DNA of 64,000 bases from Rubricoccus marinus. GTDB lineage: Bacteria; Bacteroidota; Rhodothermia; Rhodothermales; Rubricoccaceae. Each line of letters starts with the position of its first letter. Position 1 is the first letter of the stretch. The position numbers were made by a program, and so were the translations under genes. Positions 42,297-50,008 of this stretch are shown here, one piece after another. The DNA lies in contig NZ_MQWB01000001.1 in assembly GCF_002257665.1 (NCBI RefSeq), forward strand, positions 1,779,954-1,843,953. The letters run 5' to 3'. Under the pieces are notes generated by a model. That model was not told where the DNA came from and did not search any database. It saw only the letters and a list, made by a program, of their open reading frames with translations.

Positions 42297-42360
42297 GGGT
42301 GCGGTGGAGGTGAGCGGGAATGTACCCGGCCTCTGGCGCGAGCGGCGGGCGCGCCGCAGC

Positions 42361-43137
42361 TCAAGCCTTCGTGCAGAGAGCCGCGCAGTGCGCGTGATAG
42401 AGCGAGGTCCACACACCTCCGAGGAAACGTGGCAGGGCTTGCTCTGTGAGCCGCTTGATAAGGCGAGTCTTCGCGCCAGCGGCTCCGTGAGCGAACGCGA
42501 ACGTGTCCGCGTCCAGCATCGGCGCATAGGTCACCACATCTTCGACCCGCCACCCGCTGCGTTCCAGAAGTGCGACAAATGAGCGGCGGTCGAAAAACTG
42601 TACGTGCCCGGCGGCATTCGTAGACCGATCCTTGAACTGGGCTTTGAGCTTTCCACCCGGCAGGTTTTCAAGCGGTACCTCCGCGATGAAATGCTGAATG
42701 GGAACCGAGCGGAGAGCCGTCAAGAACTGCCTTGGCTCTTCCAGGTGCTCAATCACGTGGCTCGCAAGTCCCAGATCGTACGCGCCAACCCCAAATGGAT
42801 CTGGGGAGGCGGTGATGTCGGCCACCGCCGCATGGATATCCGGCTCGGCGCGCTGCAAGGCCGCGATGGCCTCTGGCGAGAAGTCAACAGCGTAGTGATC
42901 CCGCCCGACACCACGCTCACGAAGGGCCCCAATTACGGCTCCCGTCCCCGACCCTATCTCCAAAACGGTCTCGGGCCTAAGCGATCGCCGCGATAGCAAC
43001 TCCCGTACGGCCTCCACCTTTTGTGGCGCCGTGCGCCTTAACCACTCTGCCTCTCGTTCCAAGTCGTTCTGGTACAGATCGGCGTAGTAGTCGCGGCCGG
43101 TCTGACCGGATGCGAGGTGGGAAACGTCGGTAGACAT
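42361..43137 (-). CDS. Class I SAM-dependent methyltransferase
   Basis: 258 residues from ATG 43137 (MSTDVSHLASGQTGRDYYAD). Motif I is VLEIGSGTGAVIGALRERG (~62), with acidic loop YAVDFSPEAI and motif IV region YDLGLASHVIEHLEEPRQFL. The HVIEHL and QFFDRRSFVALLERSGW blocks are typical of Methyltransf_11/23-type enzymes acting on lipids, quinones or sugars; the substrate is unknown. The gene is somewhat less GC-rich than its neighbours, so transfer is possible. Confidence 0.8.
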   Translation of the reverse strand: MSTDVSHLASGQTGRDYYADLYQNDLEREAEWLRRTAPQKVEAVRELLSRRSLRPETVLEIGSGTGAVIGALRERGVGRDHYAVDFSPEAIAALQRAEPDIHAAVADITASPDPFGVGAYDLGLASHVIEHLEEPRQFLTALRSVPIQHFIAEVPLENLPGGKLKAQFKDRSTNAAGHVQFFDRRSFVALLERSGWRVEDVVTYAPMLDADTFAFAHGAAGAKTRLIKRLTEQALPRFLGGVWTSLYHAHCAALCTKA

Positions 43138-43184
43138 ACAGCCCAGGAGATGGACCGCCAACGTAGGGAGGAATCTCTGCGGAC

Positions 43185-43217
43185 GCCAGAGGCTGAGCCA
43201 TCGGTGGGGCCTCTGGC
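43185..43217 (-). terminator. Spaced inverted motif pair after the cytochrome gene
   Basis: GCCAGAGGC (43185) and GCCTCTGGC (43209) are separated by 15 bases and lie 24 bases past the cytochrome stop on the minus strand. The same layout, with the same TGAGC start of the spacer, recurs at 46464-46496. Confidence 0.45.
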
Positions 43218-43240
43218 GCCAACGATTTATACCCTACGGG

Positions 43241-43684
43241 CTATCGCTGAGGCTCCGAAGGCGAAGGCAACGCGCGGGGTTTAGCGTCTCCACGGTGGCA
43301 GGTCCAGCACGTCACGTCGACCTGTGGCTCGGCCGCCTCATCGGTAGACCGGTCGATCGCGGGGAGGATCTCCGTGTTGATCTGCCGCACCATGCGGATC
43401 ATGCCTCTGGCGACCTCTTTCTCCGGCTTCGCGTCAGAGCCAAACGCGAACTCGCCGTCCTCGCGAACGTGGCAGTACCCGCACTTCACACCCAGCCCGT
43501 CCGCGTACCCGCGCATCATGCCGATCAACTCGTCGCGCGAGAGCGAGTCAGGGAGGACCTGAAGGTTTTCCCACTCCGTCGAGTCCGCCTTCGCCTCTGG
43601 CGCCGAGGGGGCCGCCGACAGGTGGGGCGCGTAGGCCGAGAGGGTGACAAACAGCAGAGCGGCGACGAGGAGAGTGAGGCGCAT
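43241..43684 (-). CDS. Exported dihaem c-type cytochrome
   Basis: 147 residues from ATG 43684 with signal peptide MRLTLLVAALLFVTLSAYAP. Two haem-binding sites are visible: CGYCH (~67) and CWTCH (~130). The spacing and the KCGYCHVREDGEFAFGSDAK context match the photosynthetic-reaction-centre-cytochrome-like small cytochromes common in non-phototrophic Bacteroidota. It probably carries electrons in the periplasm for the FeS/FAD genes upstream in the same direction (gap 70 bases). Confidence 0.8.
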   Translation of the reverse strand: MRLTLLVAALLFVTLSAYAPHLSAAPSAPEAKADSTEWENLQVLPDSLSRDELIGMMRGYADGLGVKCGYCHVREDGEFAFGSDAKPEKEVARGMIRMVRQINTEILPAIDRSTDEAAEPQVDVTCWTCHRGDAKPRALPSPSEPQR

Positions 43685-43754
43685 ACGAGGAGAGGAGGGC
43701 ACGCCGCAGATTCCGACTCGGGCTGTTCACATGCAAGCCCGGCCCGGGCCCCTT

Positions 43755-45164
43755 TTAGTCCATCGCTCCGTCTAGGATGGACAGTTCGGAGATGAGAGCC
43801 GGGGCACCGAGTGGAGCCGCAGTAGCCCGGTCGCCGCGCGGCCCGTTTTCCAGCTTCAGCACGCCTCGTGGGCAGACGGTGGAGCAGATCCCGCAGCCCA
43901 CGCAAGAGGCCCGCACGATGTTCTGTCCGCGCTGCGCGTACCACCGCACGTCGATGCCCATCTCGCAGTAGGCAGAGCAGTTGCCGCACGAGATGCACTG
44001 ACCGCCATTCGTGGTGATTCGGAAGCGCGAGAAAAAGCGCTGCTGCAATCCCAGGACCGCAGCCATCGGGCAGCCGAAGCGGCACCACACGCGGCTCCCC
44101 ATCAGCGGGTAGAACCCGACACCGACGACGCCCGCAAAGATGCTCCCGATGATCAGGCCGTACAGCCACGAGAACGTTCCCGCAACCGCGTCGAGCCAGC
44201 CGACATCGAGAAGCGCCGCCACCCACAACACGGCCGTTCCCACCACGATCGCCGCGAGCACGCCGTGGACCATCCAACGCTCCACCTTCCAGGCGCCCAG
44301 GCTCGTGTCCGAAAGGTGCCGGTATGGGTCGCCAGCGGTCTCAGCGAGGCCTCCACACCCGCACACCCAGGAGCAGTACCACCGCTTGCCGAAGTAGAAC
44401 GTCAGGATGGGCGTCACGACCGCGATCAGGATCGCGCCCCAAATCAGCATCGCGACGCCGAGTTGGCCGCTGGCGCGAAGCTCCTCCATCTTCCAGGGGA
44501 AGAACAAATCGTAGTCCAGCGGCCACGTGTAGTGCAGGAACAGTTCGGGCTGCTGCAGTCGCATCAGCAGGTACGGCAGCGCGAACGCGAGGATCGTCTG
44601 GAAGAACACCACGCTCAGCGTCCGAACCACGTGGTAGCGCGAGTGCCTGTAGCGCACGAGGGCGCGTACGCCCATCGCGCCAACGGCGAGGGTGTAGAAC
44701 GTGGAGTAAAGGAACCACTGCCCCCCGTTCGCGACCGTCGCCGGTTGATCCCGCAAGAGGCGGCTCAGCGGGTCCCCCAGGGGAATCAGCCCCGCGAGGG
44801 CCTCTGGCGCGAAGTACAGCACCACGTAGAGCCCCGTCAGGACCAAACCTGAGATCCATCCGACCGCGCCCCGTGCCTGGTTGGAGGAGAACATCTTGCC
44901 GTCGTTGCGGACGCCAGAGGCGCGTCGGAGCCCGCCAAGGGCGAACACGACGCCACCCACGCCGAAGCCGCCGAAGACGAGCCACGCGAAAAGCCCCGGC
45001 CTCTGGCGCCCCAGGTCGCTCGCGAGCGCCACGACGGTCGCCACGACGGCGAGCGCGACGAGCGCGAGGCCTGCTTTCTCCAGTGACTTCGCGCGCCACG
45101 CCGGGTTGTCAAACAGCCCCAGGCTGCGGTCGGCGTCGGCGTTGTAGATCGGGATGTCGGACAT
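43755..45164 (-). CDS. Polytopic NapH/NosR-like membrane ferredoxin
   Basis: 469 residues. There are about six membrane helices with Cys motifs (FYFGKRWYCSWVCGCGGLAE, SRVWCRFGCPMAAVLG) and two C-terminal [4Fe-4S] clusters (CISCGNCSAYCEMGI and CVGCGICSTVCPRGVL). NapH/NosR-like proteins move electrons between the quinone pool or cytoplasmic donors and periplasmic partners. The start abuts the stop of the FAD oxidoreductase gene with no gap, so the two are translationally linked; a c-type cytochrome follows. The set forms a plausible electron-transfer chain of unknown substrate. Confidence 0.82.
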   Translation of the reverse strand: MSDIPIYNADADRSLGLFDNPAWRAKSLEKAGLALVALAVVATVVALASDLGRQRPGLFAWLVFGGFGVGGVVFALGGLRRASGVRNDGKMFSSNQARGAVGWISGLVLTGLYVVLYFAPEALAGLIPLGDPLSRLLRDQPATVANGGQWFLYSTFYTLAVGAMGVRALVRYRHSRYHVVRTLSVVFFQTILAFALPYLLMRLQQPELFLHYTWPLDYDLFFPWKMEELRASGQLGVAMLIWGAILIAVVTPILTFYFGKRWYCSWVCGCGGLAETAGDPYRHLSDTSLGAWKVERWMVHGVLAAIVVGTAVLWVAALLDVGWLDAVAGTFSWLYGLIIGSIFAGVVGVGFYPLMGSRVWCRFGCPMAAVLGLQQRFFSRFRITTNGGQCISCGNCSAYCEMGIDVRWYAQRGQNIVRASCVGCGICSTVCPRGVLKLENGPRGDRATAAPLGAPALISELSILDGAMD

Positions 45165-46454
45165 TTAGCCGAGGTTGGCGATGCGCTGAGACTGGCGCGA
45201 GAGGTCGGGAACGAGGATCGCGCGCGAGAACTCGGGATCGAAGCTCGCCAGAGGCAGGTCGCGGAGGGCGTCGTCCAAAGACACACCTCTAGCGATCCAG
45301 TCCGAGATCACGGACTGGCGCAGACGGATGCCGAGCGCGTGGACGCCGAGCAACGCGCCAGAGGCGGTGTCAGCTTGGAGACGGATAAGCCGCGGCCCGT
45401 GTGGCGTCTCGTCCTCGGTGTAGGCGTCCACAATCTCCGGCGAGGGCTCCGGCGCGATGCGGCCCACCACCTGCCACTCGATGTCGAAGAACTTCGCCGA
45501 GTTGAAAAACACCCCGGGCGCGTATGGGGTCGGCGACCCCGCGAGGCCCATGCCCGCTGTAGCGCCTTGGATCCTGCCGGTGTACCACAGCGGCTCGATC
45601 GCCGCGCGGCCGGCCAGAGGCTCGCGCGCCTCGGCGCAATCGCCCGCAGCGAACACGTCGGGCGCAGACGTGCGCATCTGGCGGTCCACCAGAATGCCTC
45701 TGGCGGTGTCGATCCCGGCATCCTTCAGCCAGTCGATGTTGGGGCGCACGCCAGTCGCGATGCCCACCCAGTCGGCCATAAGGGTGACGTCGGTCGACGT
45801 GCGGACGCTTTGAACACGGTCCTTCCCTTGAAACGTGACGGGCTCGGTGCGGAGGTGAAGGTCGACGTGGTGCCGAGCGATCTCGTGCTCCAAAAGACGC
45901 GACTCGCGCTTTGGCATCGCGTGAGCCATGTACCGGCCCTCGCGGATCAAAAAGCTGACGTGCGTGCCCCGGGTCCTGAGCATCTCCGCCATCTCAACCC
46001 CGATCAGCCCCCCGCCGACGACAACGGCGCGCTTGGCGCTCCCCGCCTCGCGCTCCATCCGATCGAGGTCTTGGAGGTGGTAGAGCCCCTGGATGCCCGC
46101 TAAGTCTTGCCCCGGCCAGCCGTAGAACGCCGGAATCGAGCCCGTCGCGAGGAGAAGCCGGTCCCACGCCAGAGGCCCGCCCTTCTGCAGCCTCAGCGTT
46201 TTGCCTCTGGCGTCGAGGTGCGTCACGCGGTCGTGGACTCGCTCGATGCGGTTGTCGGTCCAGAAGTGCTCGGCGTACGGCTGCGTGTGCTCGCGGGTGA
46301 GGTGGCCCATATAGACGTACATCCACGCCGTGCGGGCGTAGTGCGTTGGGGCCTCGTCGCTGATCACCGTGATGCGCCAGTCGGGATGCCGGCGGCGCAC
46401 GACGCGCGAGGCGGTCACGCCTGTGATTCCGTTTCCGACGATTGCGATGTGCAT
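45165..46454 (-). CDS. FAD-dependent pyridine nucleotide-disulphide-type oxidoreductase
   Basis: 429 residues from ATG 46454. FAD-binding GxGxxG is at the N terminus (MHIAIVGNGITGVTASRVVR), the NAD(P)-binding GGGLIG is at ~150 (AVVVGGGLIGVEMAEML), and the second FAD motif is DVFAAGDCAEA (~285). It resembles NADH-dependent rubredoxin, nitrite-reductase or ferredoxin reductases in fold. No redox-active CxxC pair is visible. It is the first gene of the FAD oxidoreductase - polyferredoxin - cytochrome unit, so it probably feeds NAD(P)H electrons into it. Confidence 0.82.
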   Translation of the reverse strand: MHIAIVGNGITGVTASRVVRRRHPDWRITVISDEAPTHYARTAWMYVYMGHLTREHTQPYAEHFWTDNRIERVHDRVTHLDARGKTLRLQKGGPLAWDRLLLATGSIPAFYGWPGQDLAGIQGLYHLQDLDRMEREAGSAKRAVVVGGGLIGVEMAEMLRTRGTHVSFLIREGRYMAHAMPKRESRLLEHEIARHHVDLHLRTEPVTFQGKDRVQSVRTSTDVTLMADWVGIATGVRPNIDWLKDAGIDTARGILVDRQMRTSAPDVFAAGDCAEAREPLAGRAAIEPLWYTGRIQGATAGMGLAGSPTPYAPGVFFNSAKFFDIEWQVVGRIAPEPSPEIVDAYTEDETPHGPRLIRLQADTASGALLGVHALGIRLRQSVISDWIARGVSLDDALRDLPLASFDPEFSRAILVPDLSRQSQRIANLG

Positions 46455-46463
46455 GGGTGGGGC

Positions 46464-46496
46464 GCCAGAGGCTGAGCTACGGGTTCCGCCTCTGGC
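46464..46496. repeat. Spaced inverted motif pair in divergent region
   Basis: GCCAGAGGC (46464) and GCCTCTGGC (46488) with a 15-base spacer lie between the divergent oxidoreductase and nadK starts, so this pair is not at a transcript end. Confidence 0.8.
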
Positions 46497-46577
46497 GAGG
46501 GGACGCGCCGGGAGCCGCGCTGACTGCGCAACTCCGCGGGGGGTGGCGGAGTGTACCCATCCCCTCCCCCTTTTGGC

Positions 46578-47471
46578 ATGGCGTACGGGATCACCGGCAA
46601 CCCGCACAAAGACGGCATCTGGCAGCCCATCGCAGAACTCACGCGATGGCTCCACCAGCGCGACATCGATTTCTGCCTCACCGATGAGATTGCAAACGGG
46701 CTACTGTCGCGCGACCTGGTGGACCAGGCCTTTTGCTCGCAGTACACCTCGGCCGACGTGGCCTCTGGCGCCGAGGTGCTCTTGTCGTTCGGCGGCGACG
46801 GCACGTTTCTCCGTAGCGCGCACGCGGCAGGCCTGGACGGGCCGCCGATCCTCGGCGTGAACGTGGGCCGCCTCGGGTTCCTCGCACGCGTCGAGGTCAA
46901 CGAGACCATCGCGGCCATCGAGAAGGTGGATGCCGGGGAAACAGGAGTCGAAGAACGTCTCGCGCTCGCCGTGGAGATCGAGGGCGACGCCAGAGGCCTC
47001 CAGGGGATGTACCCGTGGGCGCTCAACGATCTCGTTGTGGACAAGTCCGGCACGGCCAGCATGATCGCCGTTGAGGCGACTGTTGACGGGCTCGCGCTCA
47101 ACACCTACTGGGCGGATGGCCTCATCACCGCCACGCCTACGGGCTCAACGGCGTACGCGCTCTCCGTCGGCGGTCCCATCGTGACCCCGCAGGTCGATGG
47201 CATCGTGCTCGCGCCCATCGCGCCGCACACGCTGACGGCGCGGCCCATCATGCTTCCGGGCTCGTGCGAGTTGGAGATCCACGTGACCACGCGCGACCAC
47301 CCGTACGTCCTCGCCATCGACGGCCGCTCCGGCATCGTGCAGCCGGAGGAGGACCTCGTGATCCGGGTCCGGCGAGCCTCTGGCGTCGTCCGGTTGGTCA
47401 CGCTTCCTGGCGAGGACTACTTCAAAACGGTCCGCACCAAGCTCTCATGGGGCCAGAGCGCCGTTTTCTAA
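46578..47471 (+). CDS. nadK: NAD kinase
   Basis: 297 residues from ATG 46578. It phosphorylates NAD to NADP. Key motifs are LLSFGGDGTFLRSAH (GGDGT, ~72), GVNVGRLGFLARV, and TATPTGSTAYALSVGGPIV (~190). The C-terminal beta domain ends in RTKLSWGQSAVF. The longer frame at 46551 would add nine residues and is less likely. It is divergent from the FAD oxidoreductase unit, sharing a 123-base upstream region. Confidence 0.94.
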   Translation: MAYGITGNPHKDGIWQPIAELTRWLHQRDIDFCLTDEIANGLLSRDLVDQAFCSQYTSADVASGAEVLLSFGGDGTFLRSAHAAGLDGPPILGVNVGRLGFLARVEVNETIAAIEKVDAGETGVEERLALAVEIEGDARGLQGMYPWALNDLVVDKSGTASMIAVEATVDGLALNTYWADGLITATPTGSTAYALSVGGPIVTPQVDGIVLAPIAPHTLTARPIMLPGSCELEIHVTTRDHPYVLAIDGRSGIVQPEEDLVIRVRRASGVVRLVTLPGEDYFKTVRTKLSWGQSAVF

Positions 47472-47494
47472 ACGATCGCGACCCGCGACTGTGG

Positions 47495-47512
47495 GCCTCT
47501 GGCGCCAGAGGC
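47495..47512. terminator. Motif palindrome between nadK and the tRNA-Asp terminator
   Basis: GCCTCTGGCGCCAGAGGC lies 24 bases after the nadK stop, converging with the tRNA transcripts. It is a possible nadK terminator. Confidence 0.5.
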
Positions 47513-47519
47513 CAAACGC

Positions 47520-47553
47520 AAAAACGGCCGCCCTCGGTGTGAGAGCGGCCGTT
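47520..47553 (-). terminator. Intrinsic terminator of the tRNA-Phe/tRNA-Asp transcript
   Basis: On the minus strand AACGGCCGC pairs with GCGGCCGTT and is followed by TTTTTGCGTTT. This is the clearest classical rho-independent terminator in the window. Confidence 0.8.
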
Positions 47554-47556
47554 CTG

Positions 47557-47630
47557 CGACCCGGACGAGACTTGAACTCGCGACCTCCTGCGTGACAGGC
47601 AGGCGTTCTAACCAACTGAACTACCGGGCC
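47557..47630 (-). tRNA. tRNA-Asp (anticodon GUC)
   Basis: 74 bases. The acceptor stem GGCCCGG pairs with CCGGGTC, the anticodon loop is CTGTCAC and the T-loop is TTCAAGT; CCA is not encoded. A TACCTTCG box (47664-47657) lies upstream on the minus strand. It is likely followed by the terminator at 47520-47553. Confidence 0.95.
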
Positions 47631-47744
47631 AAACATCCTCCCTTTCGGGCGGAGCACGAAGGTACCGCTTAAGTGGTCCCTCCGCCAAAGCCTCAGAGCG
47701 TGCTCCATCGTGTCTTCGCAACAACGCTGGCGCCAGAGGCTTTG

Positions 47745-47817
47745 TGGTCGGGGGCGGACTTGAACCGCCGACACCTGCATTTTCAGTGCAGTGCTCTACC
47801 AACTGAGCTACCCGACC
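47745..47817 (-). tRNA. tRNA-Phe (anticodon GAA)
   Basis: 73 bases. The acceptor stem GGTCGGG pairs with CCCGACC plus discriminator A, D-arm GCTC-AGTTGGTA-GAGC, anticodon loop CTGAAAA, T-arm with TTCAAGT. CCA is not encoded. Confidence 0.95.
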
Positions 47818-47824
47818 GGGGGCG

Positions 47825-47832
47825 CCAAGATA
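47825..47832 (-). promoter_or_regulatory. Candidate -7 box of tRNA-Phe
   Basis: TATCTTGG (minus strand) ends 8 bases before the tRNA 5' end and matches TAnnTTTG with one mismatch. It is the best-placed example of this box in the window. Confidence 0.5.
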
Positions 47833-47969
47833 GGGCTTCTCTGACCCGCGCTGCGCTCTCATCGCCAGAGGTTGTGTGAATCGGTAGCCGGTCTCCCCCT
47901 GCTGTGCCAGCCGCCCACACGAAGCGGCGGCCTCTGTGCGTAGCCTGGCGAACCCTTGATCCCACCTCG

Positions 47970-48620
47970 ATGCCCCGATTTCTCGCCCTTGCCTGCCTGT
48001 TTCTCGCCGTCGGGTGCAGTTCCTCCCGTCCGGATTCGGCCCCTGGCGCCAGAGGCGACGTGGACTCGGGCCCCTCGCTCGAAGCGCGCGTGGACTCTCT
48101 CGCAGCAAGACTGGAGTTGAACGACGAGCAGCGCGAGTCGGTGTCTGAGACATTATCGGAGCGTGCGACGGCACTTCGGACCGCCCGCGCGTTGCCCACG
48201 CGCCGGGAGCGCCGCGTCGCGATGGAGCGCGCTCAGGTGGAAGCGGACTCCCGCATCGCCGCGACGCTTACACGCTCCCAACGTGAGACCTACGATGTGA
48301 TCCGGGCAGAGCGCGCGGAAACGGCGGACCCCTTGGTGGAGCGCCAGCTTGCCCGGCTCCGGGAGCCTCTGGCGCTCACAAGCGAGCAAGAGGCCGCCAT
48401 CGCAGCGCTTCTCAACGAGCAGGCGGACGAGATCGAGACGCTCGTGGATGTCTACCTGCGCCGTGGTGGCCAGGACGTTTCCGACGTCCGCGACGATATC
48501 CGCGCCATCCGCGAGAGCTACGACGCGCGTATCAAGGCCGAGCTGACACCGGTACAAATCGAGGCGCTCGAGAGGTTGCGCCGGGACGAACAACGCCCCG
48601 GCCAGCGCCGCCGACGCTAA
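47970..48620 (+). CDS. Helical lipoprotein with LTxxQ-like repeats (Spy/CpxP-like)
   Basis: 216 residues from ATG 47970 with lipobox FLAVGC. The mature protein is almost all helix with repeated L-x-x-x-Q/E-R units (LELNDEQRESVSETL, LTRSQRETYDVIRAE, LTSEQEAAIAALLNEQ, LTPVQIEALERLRRD). This LTxxQ pattern is seen in the periplasmic chaperone family Spy/CpxP. It may be a membrane-anchored periplasmic chaperone or stress sensor. A hairpin (48628-48659) follows. Confidence 0.65.
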   Translation: MPRFLALACLFLAVGCSSSRPDSAPGARGDVDSGPSLEARVDSLAARLELNDEQRESVSETLSERATALRTARALPTRRERRVAMERAQVEADSRIAATLTRSQRETYDVIRAERAETADPLVERQLARLREPLALTSEQEAAIAALLNEQADEIETLVDVYLRRGGQDVSDVRDDIRAIRESYDARIKAELTPVQIEALERLRRDEQRPGQRRRR

Positions 48621-48627
48621 CACAAGA

Positions 48628-48659
48628 GCGCCCCCGCCGACGGCTGTCAGCGGGGGCGC
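48628..48659. terminator. GC-rich hairpin after the Spy-like gene
   Basis: GCGCCCCCGC pairs with GCGGGGGCGC around a 12-base loop, 7 bases after the stop, at a convergent junction. There is no T-run. Confidence 0.5.
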
Positions 48660-48746
48660 GGTGCATCCGGCCTCTGGCGCGGCGCGGAGAATGGCGAGCA
48701 GCTGTTGCTCTCACTGAATCCGACCGCGCCAGAGGCCTCCATCGTT

Positions 48747-49934
48747 CTACATCTGGAGGTTCTCGAAGACGGCGCTCGCACCCATGCCGCCACCGATGCA
48801 CATGGTCACGATGCCGTACTGCACCTTCTGACGGCGCATCTCGTGGAGCAGCGTCGCGGTGAGCTTAGCGCCGGTGCACCCGAGCGGGTGCCCAAGCGCG
48901 ATGGCACCGCCGTGGACGTTGACGCGCGCCGGGTCAAGACCCACCTCGCGGATAACGGCGAGAGACTGGCTCGCAAACGCCTCGTTGAGCTCTAAGAGGC
49001 CGATGTCGTCCACGCTCAGGCCGACCTGCTTGAGCACCTTGGGGATGGACTCTTTCGGGCCGATGCCCATGATCTCGGGCGCAACGCCGGCGACAGCGAA
49101 GCCCAGCATCCGCGCCAGAGGCGTCGCTCCGGTCTCATCCAGCATCTTCTTGCTCATGATGACGGTCGCCGCGGCGGCGTCGTTCATCTGCGAGGAGTTT
49201 CCGGCCGTCACGCTGCCGCCGATCTTGAACGCGGGGCGGAGCTTGCTGAGCGCTTCCACGCTCGTGCCCGCGCGAGGGCCTTCGTCGGTGTCATGCGTGA
49301 ACGTGTGCTCCTTGGCCTCTCCGTCCTCGTAGAGCGTCTCGGTCACCTCGACCGGCACGATCTCGTCCTCGAACACGCCGCTCTCGATGGCTTCGAGCGC
49401 TTTGCGGTGGGAGTGGTACGCGAACTCGTCCTGATCCTCTCGCGAGACGTTGAACTGATCGGCCACGTTCTCGGCCGTGATGCCCATGCTGGCGTAATGG
49501 CCGGGCTTGTCGGTTGCGAGGGTGGGATCGGGCGCGAAGTAGAACCCGCCCATGGGCACGCTCGACATGCTCTCGACGCCGCCGGCGACGACGCAGTCGG
49601 CCTGCCCCATCGCGACGGAGTTGTAGGCCTGCGCGATGGTCTGCACGCCAGAGGAGCAGAACCGGTTAACGGTCACGCCGGGGACGCTGTTAGGCAGCCC
49701 GGCTTTCTGGACGATGGCGCGGGCCATGTTCATGCCCTGCGGTCCTTCGGGGAAGGCGCAGCCGAGCACGACGTCGTCAATAAGGGCAGGATCGATCTCG
49801 CCAGAGGCGCCGAGGGCGCCGTTGACGGCCACGGCGCCGAGGTACTCGGGCCGGACGTTTCGGAGGGCCCCACGGTTCGCTTTGCCGACAGGCGTGCGAA
49901 CGGCGGAGACGATATAAGCTTCGTTGATTTGCAT
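48747..49934 (-). CDS. fadA: Acetyl-CoA acyltransferase (thiolase)
   Basis: 395 residues. It cleaves 3-ketoacyl-CoA in beta-oxidation, or condenses acetyl-CoA. The acyl-enzyme Cys is in VNRFCSSGVQTIAQ (~91), the catalytic His in GGAIALGHPLGCTGAK (~350) and the second Cys in TMCIGGGMGASAVFE (~380). It lies directly downstream of fadN on the same strand (74-base gap with a motif palindrome), forming the usual fadN-fadA pair of beta-oxidation, so the degradative role is favoured over biosynthetic AtoB/PhaA. Confidence 0.92.
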   Translation of the reverse strand: MQINEAYIVSAVRTPVGKANRGALRNVRPEYLGAVAVNGALGASGEIDPALIDDVVLGCAFPEGPQGMNMARAIVQKAGLPNSVPGVTVNRFCSSGVQTIAQAYNSVAMGQADCVVAGGVESMSSVPMGGFYFAPDPTLATDKPGHYASMGITAENVADQFNVSREDQDEFAYHSHRKALEAIESGVFEDEIVPVEVTETLYEDGEAKEHTFTHDTDEGPRAGTSVEALSKLRPAFKIGGSVTAGNSSQMNDAAAATVIMSKKMLDETGATPLARMLGFAVAGVAPEIMGIGPKESIPKVLKQVGLSVDDIGLLELNEAFASQSLAVIREVGLDPARVNVHGGAIALGHPLGCTGAKLTATLLHEMRRQKVQYGIVTMCIGGGMGASAVFENLQM

Positions 49935-49974
49935 TTCAGGAGGGATGGAGGGATCGGGGATGCGGGATCTGTCC

Positions 49975-49990
49975 GCCAGAGGCCTCTGGC
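49975..49990. repeat. Motif palindrome between fadN and fadA
   Basis: GCCAGAGGCCTCTGGC lies in the 74-base gap of a probable operon, again in a non-terminal place. Confidence 0.85.
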
Positions 49991-50008
49991 GGGATCGGGC
50001 GGGTCCCT

